64,000 bases of DNA, taken from the NCBI RefSeq assembly GCF_937123735.1, contig NZ_CAKZKL010000050.1, positions 21,394-85,393 of the forward strand, read 5' to 3'. Below, piece by piece: positions 9,627-17,883 of the stretch; the stretch's first letter is position 1; the number at the start of each line of letters is the position of its first letter. Made by a program: the position numbers and the translations under genes. Under the pieces are notes generated by a model. The model was not told the origin of the DNA. It did not search any database and was given only the letters and a program-made list of their open reading frames with translations. Source of the stretch: an uncultured Lentibacter sp. (GTDB lineage Bacteria; Pseudomonadota; Alphaproteobacteria; Rhodobacterales; Rhodobacteraceae).

Positions 9627-10085
9627 ATGCGCGAAGAAATTACAGCCGCACTCAAGCAGGCTATGCGAGACAAGAACAGCGCGCGCCTGTCGACGCTTCG
9701 CCTGATCAGCGCTGCGATCAAAGATAGAGATATTGCCGTGCGCAGCGAAGGCAATGACAGCGGCGTGAGTGATGAGGAGGTCTTGGCTATTTTGGTTAAG
9801 ATGGTGAAGCAGCGCCAAGAAAGTGCGCGGGTCTATGAAGAGGGTAACCGGCTTGACCTTGCCGAACGTGAGCTCTCGGAGGTTGTTATAATTAACGAGT
9901 TTTTACCACAGCAGCTGAACGCCGAAAAAACAGAAGAAGCGATTGCACAGGCAATCGCCGACACGGGCGCCGAAAGTATTCGTGACATGGGCAAGGTTAT
10001 GGGCGAGTTGAAGTCAAAATTCACCGGTCAGATAGATTTTGGTGCGGCTGGCGCCAAAGTAAAGGCCGCTCTGACCAACCGTTGA
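9627..10085 (+). CDS. GatB/YqeY domain protein
   Basis: A 152-residue stand-alone YqeY protein, homologous to the C-terminal tail of GatB, the tRNA-dependent amidotransferase subunit. Typical features are the N-terminal LKQAMRDKNSARLSTLRL and the C-terminal IRDMGKVMGELKSKF with the GxxDF-like end. It is thought to bind tRNA, but the role of the free domain is not settled. The start has AAAGG upstream. Divergent from carA. A short GC-rich palindrome (about 10121-10140) follows and may end the transcript. Confidence 0.9.
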   Translation: MREEITAALKQAMRDKNSARLSTLRLISAAIKDRDIAVRSEGNDSGVSDEEVLAILVKMVKQRQESARVYEEGNRLDLAERELSEVVIINEFLPQQLNAEKTEEAIAQAIADTGAESIRDMGKVMGELKSKFTGQIDFGAAGAKVKAALTNR

Positions 10086-10154
10086 GCACCGTGGCATCGC
10101 AGGCCTGCTCTCAGCCGGCTACGCGCGCGCAGCGCGCGCTGCTGTGAGGCACTG

Positions 10155-10162
10155 TTAACCAT
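10155..10162 (+). promoter_or_regulatory. TTAACCAT half site (candidate CtrA)
   Basis: The octamer TTAACCAT, a known CtrA half-site form in Caulobacter, stands about 85 bases before the beta-helix gene. No second TTAA follows at the right spacing, so it is weaker than the array at 8274. Noted because the two genes may share control. Confidence 0.3.
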
Positions 10163-10245
10163 TCATAGATAATTCCCTGAACTCTGCGGGTTACCGCAAG
10201 ATTTTGAATGCTCAATCTGCCTTTGCGGGCGAGGAAAGGGACACT

Positions 10246-12534
10246 ATGAACAAAGTGATTACGGACGGTGTGCAGCTGATGCCGCCAAAATTCGTGGATG
10301 GTCTTGATCTTTGGTCAAGTCAAAACGGAACGCCTGGCTCTGATACCTATGCCAACAGCCCGAACGCTGCCTTTGTGCCCGCAGACCCTGACTTTGGTGG
10401 CTGCCTTGAGCTTGTAAAATCGGATGCCACCCAAAAACTGCGGTCTATGGCGCAGACACCCATTCTGCCCGGGTGCTACCTTCAAGTCCGTGCAAAGGTG
10501 AAAGCTGTCAGTGGTCCGCTGCCCAGCGTCAGAATAGCGGCTTGGGCGGGATCTTCCTCGGGAGGGCATTTGGCCGGGGTGATCGAGCAAGGACCAGAGG
10601 TGCCTCTGAGCTCTTACGGTGAGGTGAACGAAGTTTCAGCGATTATTGGCATGGGCAACCGAAGCGGAGTGGATCTGGCTTGGGGGCGTGAGGCAGCCTT
10701 TGCCCATATTGGCCTTGATTTGAGTGGGACAACGGGTGGAGTCGTGCGCATTGATGATATCGTCGTAGAAGACATCACAAGCGCGTTTCTACGCGATATG
10801 CTCGCGATGGTGGATGTGCGAGATTTTGGTGCCGTCGGCGATGGTGTTTCAGATGATTTGGCCGCCTTTGAGGCGGCGGATGCGGCGGCGGATGGCCGTT
10901 GCATTCTTGTGTCCAAGGGCACTTACTTTCTCGGAGACAGCATCACATTTGAGCACCGTGTTCGCTTTGAGGGCACCATCACCATGGCGGACGATCATGC
11001 TTTTGCCCTGACTAAGAACTTTGATTTGCCGGCCTATATCGACGCGTTTGGCGATGAAGAACTTGCTTTCAAGAAAGCACTGCAAGCTCTGTTTGGCAGC
11101 TCTGATCATGAATCCCTGAATATGGGTGGCCGCCGCATCAGCATCACGCAACCCATTGATGTGCAAGCGGTTGTTGGACGTGATACTTATTCAACGCGCC
11201 GTCACATCCACAGCGGTCAATTTGACGTAAAGTCTGGGGCCGCTTGGGATACGGAGGTCTTCTCAGGGCAGGGAACTTATTCAAGCTCAAACAGCTTCAA
11301 ACTAACTGGGGTCACAAATATTGCGACTATTCCTGTTGGTGCTTTGGTGGAAGGAAATGGTGTTGGGCGTGAAGTATACGTCCGTGCAAAAAACATTGCG
11401 GCCCAAGAAATCACGCTGTCCAAACGGCTTTATGATGCCGAGGGCACCCAAAACTATACCTTCCGCCGTTTCAAATACGTCCTGGATTTTTCGGGGATGC
11501 AGGATCTGGATCGCTTCTCGCTTGAAGATATAGAGTTTCGCCTTCAAGGAGAGGCCAGCGGTATTCTTCTCGCGCCGACAGGGCTGATTTTTTCTGTCGA
11601 AAACTGCTTTTTTACAGGCCCAAAAGATCGTGGCATCACCAGCCCAGGGGAGGGGTGCCAAGGGCTTCATGTGGACAGGTGCCAATTTCTCTCAAATGAA
11701 AACCCAGTGCCCTCGCAAGATCGGACCACCATTGCTCTGAATACCAATGGCAACGATATTAAGTTGCGCAACAATCGGGCGGTCAAATTCCGCCATTTTG
11801 CTGTCATTGGGGGGTCCGGCTCGATTATCACGGGCAACCATTTCTTTCAGGGCGATGGGGAAACCAATGGATTGCGCCTCGGGGGGCTTGTGCTTACGGG
11901 CTCCAACACGCGCGCGACGATTGATGGCAACTACATTGACAACTGTTTTATCGAGTGGACCAATGAACATGATGACGAACCTGGGTTTAGTGCGGAGTAT
12001 TCGTTTAGCCAGCTCAACATCTCCAACAATATTTTCCTCGCAAGCCATGTGGCGCCTTGGTTCAGCTACTTTGTTGTCAAACCTCATGGCAGTGGTCACT
12101 TCATCAATGGGTTGAATGTGCAGGGCAATTTCTTCCGAATTATCGGTGGATCAATTGAGCGGGTGGAGCGAATTGATACCAGCTTTGCCGACTTCAACTA
12201 TAGCCGCATGAAAAATATTGTCTGGCGTGACAACATGTATGCAGCTGTTGACGTGGCAACGGTCAACCCGCTGGTGTTTTCGCATACAGAGCAGACCGAG
12301 AGTGACCGTTGGGTTATCTCGGGAAGTCCGCAGCTTCCGTTCGGAGGTTGGGTTCGCAAGGTAGAATCTGTGGTTGCAGAAGGGGCCATCCGCAACGCCT
12401 CCAATGTGAAGCGGTTTGACATGCCTTATGTCGATATTTCTCAAGGAACCAACAACGATCAGGTTTATGTCAATTGGGAGCAGCCAGTGCGCGGCCAGGT
12501 CGTCGTGACGATGCGGATGGATACACCAATTTAG
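10246..12534 (+). CDS. GH28-related right-handed beta-helix protein
   Basis: A 762-residue protein. Residues 1-180 form a beta-rich module opening NKVITDGVQLMPP; then VRDFGAVGDGVSDD (about 190-205) starts a pectate-lyase-3/GH28-type parallel beta-helix, with repeating strand segments such as RATIDGNYIDN and LNISNNIFLAS. The family includes polysaccharide hydrolases, lyases and phage tailspikes; no catalytic residues can be assigned with confidence. No signal peptide is visible. The ATG at 10246 has GAGGAAAGG upstream, and an in-frame TTG 14 codons earlier has none. The neighbouring glycosyltransferase suggests a role with a surface polysaccharide. Confidence 0.8.
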   Translation: MNKVITDGVQLMPPKFVDGLDLWSSQNGTPGSDTYANSPNAAFVPADPDFGGCLELVKSDATQKLRSMAQTPILPGCYLQVRAKVKAVSGPLPSVRIAAWAGSSSGGHLAGVIEQGPEVPLSSYGEVNEVSAIIGMGNRSGVDLAWGREAAFAHIGLDLSGTTGGVVRIDDIVVEDITSAFLRDMLAMVDVRDFGAVGDGVSDDLAAFEAADAAADGRCILVSKGTYFLGDSITFEHRVRFEGTITMADDHAFALTKNFDLPAYIDAFGDEELAFKKALQALFGSSDHESLNMGGRRISITQPIDVQAVVGRDTYSTRRHIHSGQFDVKSGAAWDTEVFSGQGTYSSSNSFKLTGVTNIATIPVGALVEGNGVGREVYVRAKNIAAQEITLSKRLYDAEGTQNYTFRRFKYVLDFSGMQDLDRFSLEDIEFRLQGEASGILLAPTGLIFSVENCFFTGPKDRGITSPGEGCQGLHVDRCQFLSNENPVPSQDRTTIALNTNGNDIKLRNNRAVKFRHFAVIGGSGSIITGNHFFQGDGETNGLRLGGLVLTGSNTRATIDGNYIDNCFIEWTNEHDDEPGFSAEYSFSQLNISNNIFLASHVAPWFSYFVVKPHGSGHFINGLNVQGNFFRIIGGSIERVERIDTSFADFNYSRMKNIVWRDNMYAAVDVATVNPLVFSHTEQTESDRWVISGSPQLPFGGWVRKVESVVAEGAIRNASNVKRFDMPYVDISQGTNNDQVYVNWEQPVRGQVVVTMRMDTPI

Positions 12535-12571
12535 GCTTGTTCTATAGGGTGGGGCGTTGGCGCGCCTCGCC

Positions 12572-13228
12572 CTAAAACGCTTTCCAAAGTCCGATCTTTA
12601 GCCCGTATTCGCGCCCGCCGGTCAGAGCGACGGAAGCGCCGAGCTCAAAATGCGCAGACGGGCCCATGGGCAAAGCAAACGACGGCGCTATGCGCAAAAA
12701 ACTTGGGTCACCTCTTTGGCGACCCGCCTGAATTTGCCACATCGATTTGAAGCCACCGCGATGGTTTCTGCCGTAGGTTAAGTCAAGTTTTCTATCCGTT
12801 CGATTGCGCCCCAAATGGTGTTCCAACAAAATATCAACGGTCATCCAGCCCGAGCCTGTGCCATTTGAAAAACTGCGTCCGTAGGTCAGGCCTGGCCGGA
12901 CAACAAAGTCTTCGGCAACTTTGCCAATTCCCAACTCTGCGGCAAAGAGATGTGGGGTAATCTGGCGAAATATGGGGCTGCGCAGGAACAAGATCGCCTT
13001 TGAGTCCCCCGAAACAGAATGACCAATGTCTGTTCCCAGTGTGAGCTCTTTGGTGAGGCCATATTCAATGTAGTTGCTCACATAGTAGTTTGCGGGCGTC
13101 CCCAGGTTTGGCGCGCTGATCTGAAGAGAGGTCATGGCGAAAATGTTACCAGCCCCGCGTGGCCAAGGTCCCGCGAGGGCAGTGCTGGCAAAGGCCAGCA
13201 GGAAAAAAAGAACACATCTGAACATCAT
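12572..13228 (-). CDS. Predicted outer-membrane beta-barrel protein
   Basis: A 218-residue exported protein of unknown function. A signal peptide (MMFRCVLFFLLAFASTALA) is followed by alternating strands rich in Gly and aromatic residues and by a C-terminal end in Trp-Lys-Ala-Phe; a terminal Phe is typical of outer-membrane barrels. The start was set at the ATG just before the hydrophobic segment; the frame is open 22 codons further upstream. It converges on the beta-helix gene with an imperfect hairpin (about 12545-12575) between the two ends. The sequence TTTGGTTAAC before it also occurs before the glycosyltransferase gene. Confidence 0.6.
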   Translation of the reverse strand: MMFRCVLFFLLAFASTALAGPWPRGAGNIFAMTSLQISAPNLGTPANYYVSNYIEYGLTKELTLGTDIGHSVSGDSKAILFLRSPIFRQITPHLFAAELGIGKVAEDFVVRPGLTYGRSFSNGTGSGWMTVDILLEHHLGRNRTDRKLDLTYGRNHRGGFKSMWQIQAGRQRGDPSFLRIAPSFALPMGPSAHFELGASVALTGGREYGLKIGLWKAF

Positions 13229-13335
13229 GCTTAATCCGGTGTTCACTTTCCTTAAAATGAATGAAGGTTTGGTTAACGCGCTTGAAGCCAGCACAAGGCA
13301 CCTTATCTTGTTAAAAACTCAGGAAAGGTGCGACT

Positions 13336-13623
13336 ATGAAATGTCCAGTTGACGGAGAACTGCTTGTCATTACCGAGCGCAGCGGTGTGGAGCTTGACTA
13401 TTGCCCGCGCTGTCGCGGGGTTTGGTTGGATCGGGGCGAATTGGACAAGATTATCGCCGTTGCGGCCAGCGAACCTGCTCTGCGCCCGGAACCAGCTCGG
13501 AGTGCGCAGACGGAACATGATTCGCGGCGCGAAGATGCGCGCGGTTATCGCGAGACGAGCCGCAAAAAGAAACGCAAAAGCGGTTTTGCGGATATCTTGG
13601 AAGATTTGTTCGATTTTGATTGA
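13336..13623 (+). CDS. zf-TFIIB (TFIIB-type zinc ribbon) domain protein
   Basis: A 95-residue protein with one zinc ribbon: CPVDGE near the N-terminus and YCPRCRGVWLDRGELDKI at residues 22-40, the usual signature of bacterial zf-TFIIB proteins. The tail is charged (RKKKRKSGFADILEDLFDFD). These small proteins are common in the group but have no agreed role. The start has AGGAAAGG about 8 bases upstream. Confidence 0.85.
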   Translation: MKCPVDGELLVITERSGVELDYCPRCRGVWLDRGELDKIIAVAASEPALRPEPARSAQTEHDSRREDARGYRETSRKKKRKSGFADILEDLFDFD

Positions 13624-13709
13624 GAAACTGCGCTCCGCTCGCCTCTGTTCCGGCTTCCTTTGACCAATTGGGCTTTTGCAGGCTACAAATGGATAAAAAA
13701 GGAAGAATA

Positions 13710-13784
13710 ATGCGATATTTTTTGTGTTTGACGGCTCTTGGGATGCTTTCCGGCTGTGGCGTGCCGTTTGTCCCGTTTGTTTGA
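13710..13784 (+). CDS. 24-residue mini-lipoprotein
   Basis: A short gene reading MRYFLCLTALGMLSGC followed by GVPFVPFV and a TGA stop. It has a one-Arg n-region, a hydrophobic stretch and a good lipobox (L-S-G-C), so the mature form would be a lipid-modified Cys with only eight further residues. The start is backed by AAGGAAG 5 bases upstream. It lies 12 bases before the exported rhodanese gene and is probably co-transcribed. It resembles other tiny alphaproteobacterial lipoproteins ending in G-V-P; no function is known. Confidence 0.65.
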   Translation: MRYFLCLTALGMLSGCGVPFVPFV

Positions 13785-13796
13785 GGCGATTTTCTG

Positions 13797-14381
13797 ATGA
13801 AACGCTTGGTTTTAACGTGTTTTCTGGCAGCAAGTGCCGCACAGGCGCAGGATGTTTCAATCACCAAGTCCATGCGCTCTGTTTCGGTGCAAACGCCGCA
13901 AGGAGAGGTTAAAATTTCGCGTATTCAGGACCTTGAGAACAAGATTTCGGGTGACTGGGCGCTGACCTCGCGGGAATGTCCCAATTTTTGCGTTCAACCC
14001 ATCATTCCGGCGCCCGGTGTGACGCCGATTGGCGAGCTGGAGCTTCTGGAATTTCTCAATGATCCCGAAGTTGTGGTGATCGACGGGCGCGTGCCGCGCG
14101 ACTTTGCGGGCGGGGCCATTCCGGGGGCTGTGAACGTGCCCTATACGGAGGCCGCCGACAGGCTGGGCGAGCTGGGCTGCGAGCCTGATTTTGACGGGTT
14201 TATCTGTGAGGGAGAGGGCGTGAAAAGCGCGGCGCTCTATTGCAACGGGCCGTGGTGCGGCCAGTCGCCCACCGCCGCGCGCCGCATGATCGAAGCGGGC
14301 TTTCCCGCCGAAAAGCTCTATTATTACCGCCCCGGGATGCAGGGCTGGCGTATGCTCGGGCTGACTGTGACGGGGAAGTGA
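13797..14381 (+). CDS. Exported rhodanese-like protein
   Basis: A 194-residue protein with a signal peptide (KRLVLTCFLAASAAQAQ) and a rhodanese domain from about residue 75: VVVIDGRVPRDFAGGAIPGAVNVPY, then the active-site loop LYCNGPWCGQSPTAARRM, whose first Cys is the expected sulfur carrier. The C-N-G-P-W-C loop is found in periplasmic rhodaneses and could also act in thiol exchange. The first third of the gene has the A+T-richer composition of the left side of the window and the rest is clearly G+C richer. It follows the mini-lipoprotein gene by 12 bases. Confidence 0.85.
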   Translation: MKRLVLTCFLAASAAQAQDVSITKSMRSVSVQTPQGEVKISRIQDLENKISGDWALTSRECPNFCVQPIIPAPGVTPIGELELLEFLNDPEVVVIDGRVPRDFAGGAIPGAVNVPYTEAADRLGELGCEPDFDGFICEGEGVKSAALYCNGPWCGQSPTAARRMIEAGFPAEKLYYYRPGMQGWRMLGLTVTGK

Positions 14382-14510
14382 GGTGCGCGTCGTTGGGCCG
14401 GGGTGCGGCGATTGAAAGGTAGGTTTATGGCGCTTTATGCCAGCCAAATCCTTCTAACATCACTACATTGCGCATACTTCAGCCAAATCGCCGTGCCGTG
14501 GGGCGGCCCA

Positions 14511-14535
14511 GTCACATTGCCAAAAGCAATGTGAC
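14511..14535. repeat. Perfect 10-base inverted repeat
   Basis: GTCACATTGC (14511-14520) and GCAATGTGAC (14526-14535) pair perfectly around CAAAA. There is no T run on either side, so it is not a plain terminator. It sits in the 239-base gap between the convergent rhodanese and uvrB genes, next to the GGCC-rich repeat at 14540. Confidence 0.6.
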
Positions 14536-14539
14536 CCGT

Positions 14540-14571
14540 TGCGCGGCGGCCTGCGGCCTTGATTCCGCGCA
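14540..14571. repeat. 32-base structured repeat, copy 1
   Basis: An outer stem TGCGCGG (14540-14546) with CCGCGCA (14565-14571) encloses an inner GGCC-TGC-GGCC hairpin. The same structure, with one compensated base pair, occurs at 25212-25243. It fills the gap between the rhodanese and uvrB genes. Confidence 0.6.
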
Positions 14572-14620
14572 CAGAAGAAGCCAATAAGTTAGGGGAGTGC
14601 CCTTCTTCAATATCAATAGC

Positions 14621-16819
14621 TTACCGCCCCCGCCGCTTTACATTCCCGCCCCTTTGCCCCGGGCGGCCGGCTGTTGAGCGGCCGCGTGCTTTTTTGGCTT
14701 CGTCAGCCGCGGCCTCGACGGCGGATTGGCGCGCCAGCGGGTCGTCGGACACAGCCAAATCCACAGCTTCAAGCCGTTTGACCTCGTCTCTGAGCCTTGC
14801 GGCCTCTTCGAACTCGAGGTTTTCGGCGGCTTTGCGCATATCAAGGCGCAGGCCTTCGAGCACGGTTTGCAGGTTGCCGCCTTGCAAGGCCGGGTCAATC
14901 TTGGCGGTGACGCGGTTCATATCCACATCGCCCTGATAAAGGCCGGAGAGGATGTCATCGACGTTTTTCTTGACGGTCTCGGGGGTGATTCCGTGTTCTT
15001 CGTTGTAGGCGATCTGTTTGGCGCGGCGGCGGTCTGTTTCGCCCAAAGCGCGCTCCATGGAGCCTGTGATTCGGTCGGCATACATGATCACGCGGCCTTC
15101 GGCGTTGCGCGCGGCGCGGCCGATTGTCTGGATGAGCGAGGTTTCGGAGCGCAAAAACCCCTCCTTGTCAGCGTCCAGAATGGCCACAAGCCCACACTCG
15201 GGAATATCAAGCCCCTCGCGCAGAAGGTTGATGCCGATGAGCACATCAAACGCGCCAAGCCGCAGATCGCGCAGGATTTCGATCCGCTCCAAAGTGTCGA
15301 TGTCAGAGTGCATGTAGCGCACGCGCACGCCCTGTTCGTGCAGATATTCGGTCAGGTCTTCGGCCATGCGCTTTGTCAGCGTGGTGCAAAGCACGCGCTG
15401 GCCGAGAGCGGCGACGCGTTTGACCTCATCGAGCAGGTCATCGACCTGTGTTTCAACGGGGCGGATTTCGACCACGGGGTCAAGCAGGCCCGTGGGGCGG
15501 ATGACCTGCTCGGCAAAGACGCCGCCGGATTGCTCCAGCTCCCATTTGGAGGGGGTCGCGGAGACAAAAACCGACTGGGAGCGCATGGCGTCCCATTCCT
15601 CGAACTTGAGCGGGCGGTTGTCCATGCACGAGGGCAGGCGGAAGCCATGCTCGGCGAGGGTAAATTTGCGGCGGTAGTCGCCCTTATACATCCCGCCGAT
15701 CTGGGGCACGGAGACGTGTGACTCGTCAGCAAAGACAATGGCGTTGTCGGGGATGAACTCAAACAGCGTGGGGGGCGGCTCGCCTGTTTTGCGCCCCGTG
15801 AGGTAGCGCGAGTAGTTCTCGATCCCGTTGCAGAAGCCTTGGGCTTCCATCATCTCAAGGTCAAAGTTGGTGCGCTGCTCAAGGCGCTGGGCTTCGAGCA
15901 GTTTGCCTTCGCTCACAAGCTGGTCAAGGCGGGTGCGCAGCTCGGCCTTGATCTGCTGGATGGCTTGCAGAAGGGTTGGTTTGGGGGTGACATAGTGCGA
16001 GTTGGCGTAGACGCGCACCTTGTCCATATTGCCGGCCTTCTCGCCGGTGAGCGGGTCGATTTCCTGAATGCTCTCAAGCTCTTCACCAAAAAAGCTCAGT
16101 TTCCAGGCGCGGTCGTCAAGGTGGGCAGGCCAGATCTCGAGGCTATCGCCGCGCACGCGAAAGGAGCCGCGCTGAAAGCCCGCATCGTTGCGCTTGTATT
16201 GTTGCGCGACAAGGTCGGCCATGATGCTGCGCTGGTCGTAGGTCTCGCCGACTTCGAGGTCTTGGGTCATCGCGCCGTAGGTTTCAACGCTCCCGATGCC
16301 GTAGATACAGGAGACCGAGGCGATGATGATGACATCGTCACGCTCAAGCAGCGCGCGGGTGGCGGAGTGGCGCATTCTGTCGATCTGTTCGTTGATCTGG
16401 CTTTCCTTCTCGATGAAGGTGTCAGAGCGGGCGACATAGGCTTCGGGCTGGTAGTAGTCATAGAAGCTGACAAAATATTCGACCGCGTTTTCAGGGAAGA
16501 AGCCTTTGAACTCGCCGTAGAGTTGGGCGGCGAGGGTTTTGTTGGGGGCAAGGATGATAGCGGGGCGCTGGGTTTCTTCGATAACCTTGGCCATGGTGAA
16601 GGTTTTGCCTGTGCCGGTTGCGCCCAGCAACACCTGGTTGCGTTCGCCCTCAAGGATGCCCTGGGCCAGCTCTGCGATGGCTGTGGGCTGGTCGCCCGCT
16701 GCCGTAAAGGGTGTGTGCATCACAAAACGCTTGCCGCCTTCGAGCTTTTCGCGGCCGCGCACATCGCTTGAGGGGGCATTGATGAGGGCGGGCGTTGAAT
16801 CGGTGTGGACATGGGGCAT
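14621..16819 (-). CDS. uvrB: Excinuclease ABC subunit B
   Basis: DNA damage-recognition helicase of nucleotide excision repair; with UvrA it loads at lesions and with UvrC makes the cuts. The 732 residues show the Walker A motif [12 protein letters not shown], the beta-hairpin region [17 protein letters not shown], the helicase motif FADESHV and SATPS, motif VI in QTIGRAARN, and a C-terminal UVR motif ([19 protein letters not shown]) for UvrC contact. The N-terminal 35 residues are a variable leader typical of the group. The ATG at 16819 was taken as start. No SOS box is obvious by eye. Confidence 0.97.
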   Translation of the reverse strand: MPHVHTDSTPALINAPSSDVRGREKLEGGKRFVMHTPFTAAGDQPTAIAELAQGILEGERNQVLLGATGTGKTFTMAKVIEETQRPAIILAPNKTLAAQLYGEFKGFFPENAVEYFVSFYDYYQPEAYVARSDTFIEKESQINEQIDRMRHSATRALLERDDVIIIASVSCIYGIGSVETYGAMTQDLEVGETYDQRSIMADLVAQQYKRNDAGFQRGSFRVRGDSLEIWPAHLDDRAWKLSFFGEELESIQEIDPLTGEKAGNMDKVRVYANSHYVTPKPTLLQAIQQIKAELRTRLDQLVSEGKLLEAQRLEQRTNFDLEMMEAQGFCNGIENYSRYLTGRKTGEPPPTLFEFIPDNAIVFADESHVSVPQIGGMYKGDYRRKFTLAEHGFRLPSCMDNRPLKFEEWDAMRSQSVFVSATPSKWELEQSGGVFAEQVIRPTGLLDPVVEIRPVETQVDDLLDEVKRVAALGQRVLCTTLTKRMAEDLTEYLHEQGVRVRYMHSDIDTLERIEILRDLRLGAFDVLIGINLLREGLDIPECGLVAILDADKEGFLRSETSLIQTIGRAARNAEGRVIMYADRITGSMERALGETDRRRAKQIAYNEEHGITPETVKKNVDDILSGLYQGDVDMNRVTAKIDPALQGGNLQTVLEGLRLDMRKAAENLEFEEAARLRDEVKRLEAVDLAVSDDPLARQSAVEAAADEAKKARGRSTAGRPGQRGGNVKRRGR

Positions 16820-16982
16820 GAGGAGCTCGCAATTGGTGCAGTCTTATAACTTGAGCTATTGGGGCTAAATTGCAAGGCCTTGCGCATGACGGGTTTGCGC
16901 AAACGATAAAGGCCTTTGTTTTTCTGTCTTGCAGCCTCAGGGCAAATCTTGGATAACCTCTGACAGTTAGAGGAGCCTCCCC

Positions 16983-17294
16983 ATGCGCGCACGCATTTAC
17001 AAGCCCGCCCGAAACGCCATGCAATCGGGAACAGCCAAGACGAAAAGCTGGGTTCTGGAGTTTGCACCATCGTCGCCCCGTCAGGTTGATCCTTTGATGG
17101 GCTGGACCTCATCTGATGATACGCAGGCCCAAGTGAAGCTGCGCTTTGAGAGCAAAGACGCCGCACTTGAGTATGCGCAGGCACATGGCCTTGAGGCTGT
17201 GGTGCGAGAGCCAAAACCGCGCAAGGCCAACATCCGCCCCGGTGGCTATGGCGAGAATTTTGCCACCAACCGCCGCGGCGCCTGGACCCACTGA
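16983..17294 (+). CDS. ETC complex I subunit (NDUFS4/AQDQ-like)
   Basis: A 103-residue homologue of the mitochondrial 18-kDa complex I subunit: it opens [16 protein letters not shown] and has the conserved [19 protein letters not shown] and [13 protein letters not shown] blocks. In alphaproteobacteria it is an accessory peripheral subunit of NADH dehydrogenase, acting at the inner membrane, and is usually found, as here, away from the nuo operon. AGAGGAG stands 7 bases before the ATG. tRNA-Arg follows about 110 bases later. Confidence 0.92.
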   Translation: MRARIYKPARNAMQSGTAKTKSWVLEFAPSSPRQVDPLMGWTSSDDTQAQVKLRFESKDAALEYAQAHGLEAVVREPKPRKANIRPGGYGENFATNRRGAWTH

Positions 17295-17402
17295 AACGCC
17301 GGCGGCTTGGCCCAGGATTTTTCAAAAATCCTGCGGTGGGGCCGCTTTGGGCACACTCCGCTATTGCCTTCTGCGCAGGCTTTGCCCAAAACATCGTCTG
17401 AC

Positions 17403-17479
17403 GGTCCTGTAGCTCAACTGGATAGAGCAGCTGACTTCTAATCAGCAGGTTGAGGGTTCGAGTCCTTCCGGGATCGCCA
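17403..17479 (+). tRNA. tRNA-Arg (TCT)
   Basis: A 77-base cloverleaf with encoded CCA. The acceptor stem GGTCCTG (17403-17409) pairs with CGGGATC (17469-17475), including two G-T pairs; the anticodon stem is GCTGA/TCAGC around loop CTTCTAA, giving anticodon TCT (AGA codons). The D-loop GG and the T-loop GGTTCGAGTCC are normal. Confidence 0.96.
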
Positions 17480-17496
17480 TTTACCGAGAGTTTTGG

Positions 17497-17829
17497 CTAC
17501 CGGCAGGTTGCGCCAGCGGGGGCGCAGAAAAGGCGGTAGAGCATGGAGATGACCTCCGAGGTTTTCTCGTCGGCCAAAGCATAGAAAATCGTTTTGCCTT
17601 CGCGGCGGGTGGTGACAAGGCCATCATCGCGCAGGCGGGCCAGCATCTGGCTCACAGCCGCCTGGCGCAGATCGAGCAGCTGCTCAAGCTCACCCACCGA
17701 TTTTTCACCTGATCCGAGATGACACAAGATCATCAGCCGCCCCTCATGGGCCAGCGTCTTGAGATAGGAGGCCGCATCGGCGGCGTTCTGGGCCATTTCA
17801 GAGGGCGGTGCGGAAGGCTCTTGCAGCAT
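17497..17829 (-). CDS. ArsR/SmtB family repressor, SqrR/BigR-like
   Basis: A 110-residue winged-helix repressor. The recognition region is ELEQLLDLRQAAVSQMLARLRDDGLV and the wing is TRREGKTIFYAL. It lacks metal-site clusters but has Cys36 (ILCHLGSGE) and Cys102 (LFCAPAG), placed like the two thiols that form a tetrasulfide link in the persulfide sensors SqrR and BigR. It would then derepress sulfide-detoxification genes. No such target lies next to it; the exported rhodanese is 3 kb away. A 7-base inverted repeat 10 bases before its start is a likely autoregulatory operator. Confidence 0.8.
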   Translation of the reverse strand: MLQEPSAPPSEMAQNAADAASYLKTLAHEGRLMILCHLGSGEKSVGELEQLLDLRQAAVSQMLARLRDDGLVTTRREGKTIFYALADEKTSEVISMLYRLFCAPAGATCR

Positions 17830-17838
17830 GGTTTACTC

Positions 17839-17858
17839 ACATAGGTTTTCCCCTATGT
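17839..17858 (-). promoter_or_regulatory. Inverted-repeat operator of the SqrR-like gene
   Basis: ACATAGG (17839-17845) and CCTATGT (17852-17858) form a perfect inverted repeat with a 6-base spacer, 10 bases upstream of the repressor ATG. ArsR-family repressors usually bind such a site in their own promoter. Inferred from position and symmetry. Confidence 0.55.
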
Positions 17859-17883
17859 ATCACGCCGTTTTGGTTTTGGCGAG

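Noticed and set aside
10118..10142. GC-only palindrome after yqeY as a terminator
   Set aside because: CGCGCGC-type sequence folds on itself, but no T run follows on either strand, so it is not listed as a separate feature.
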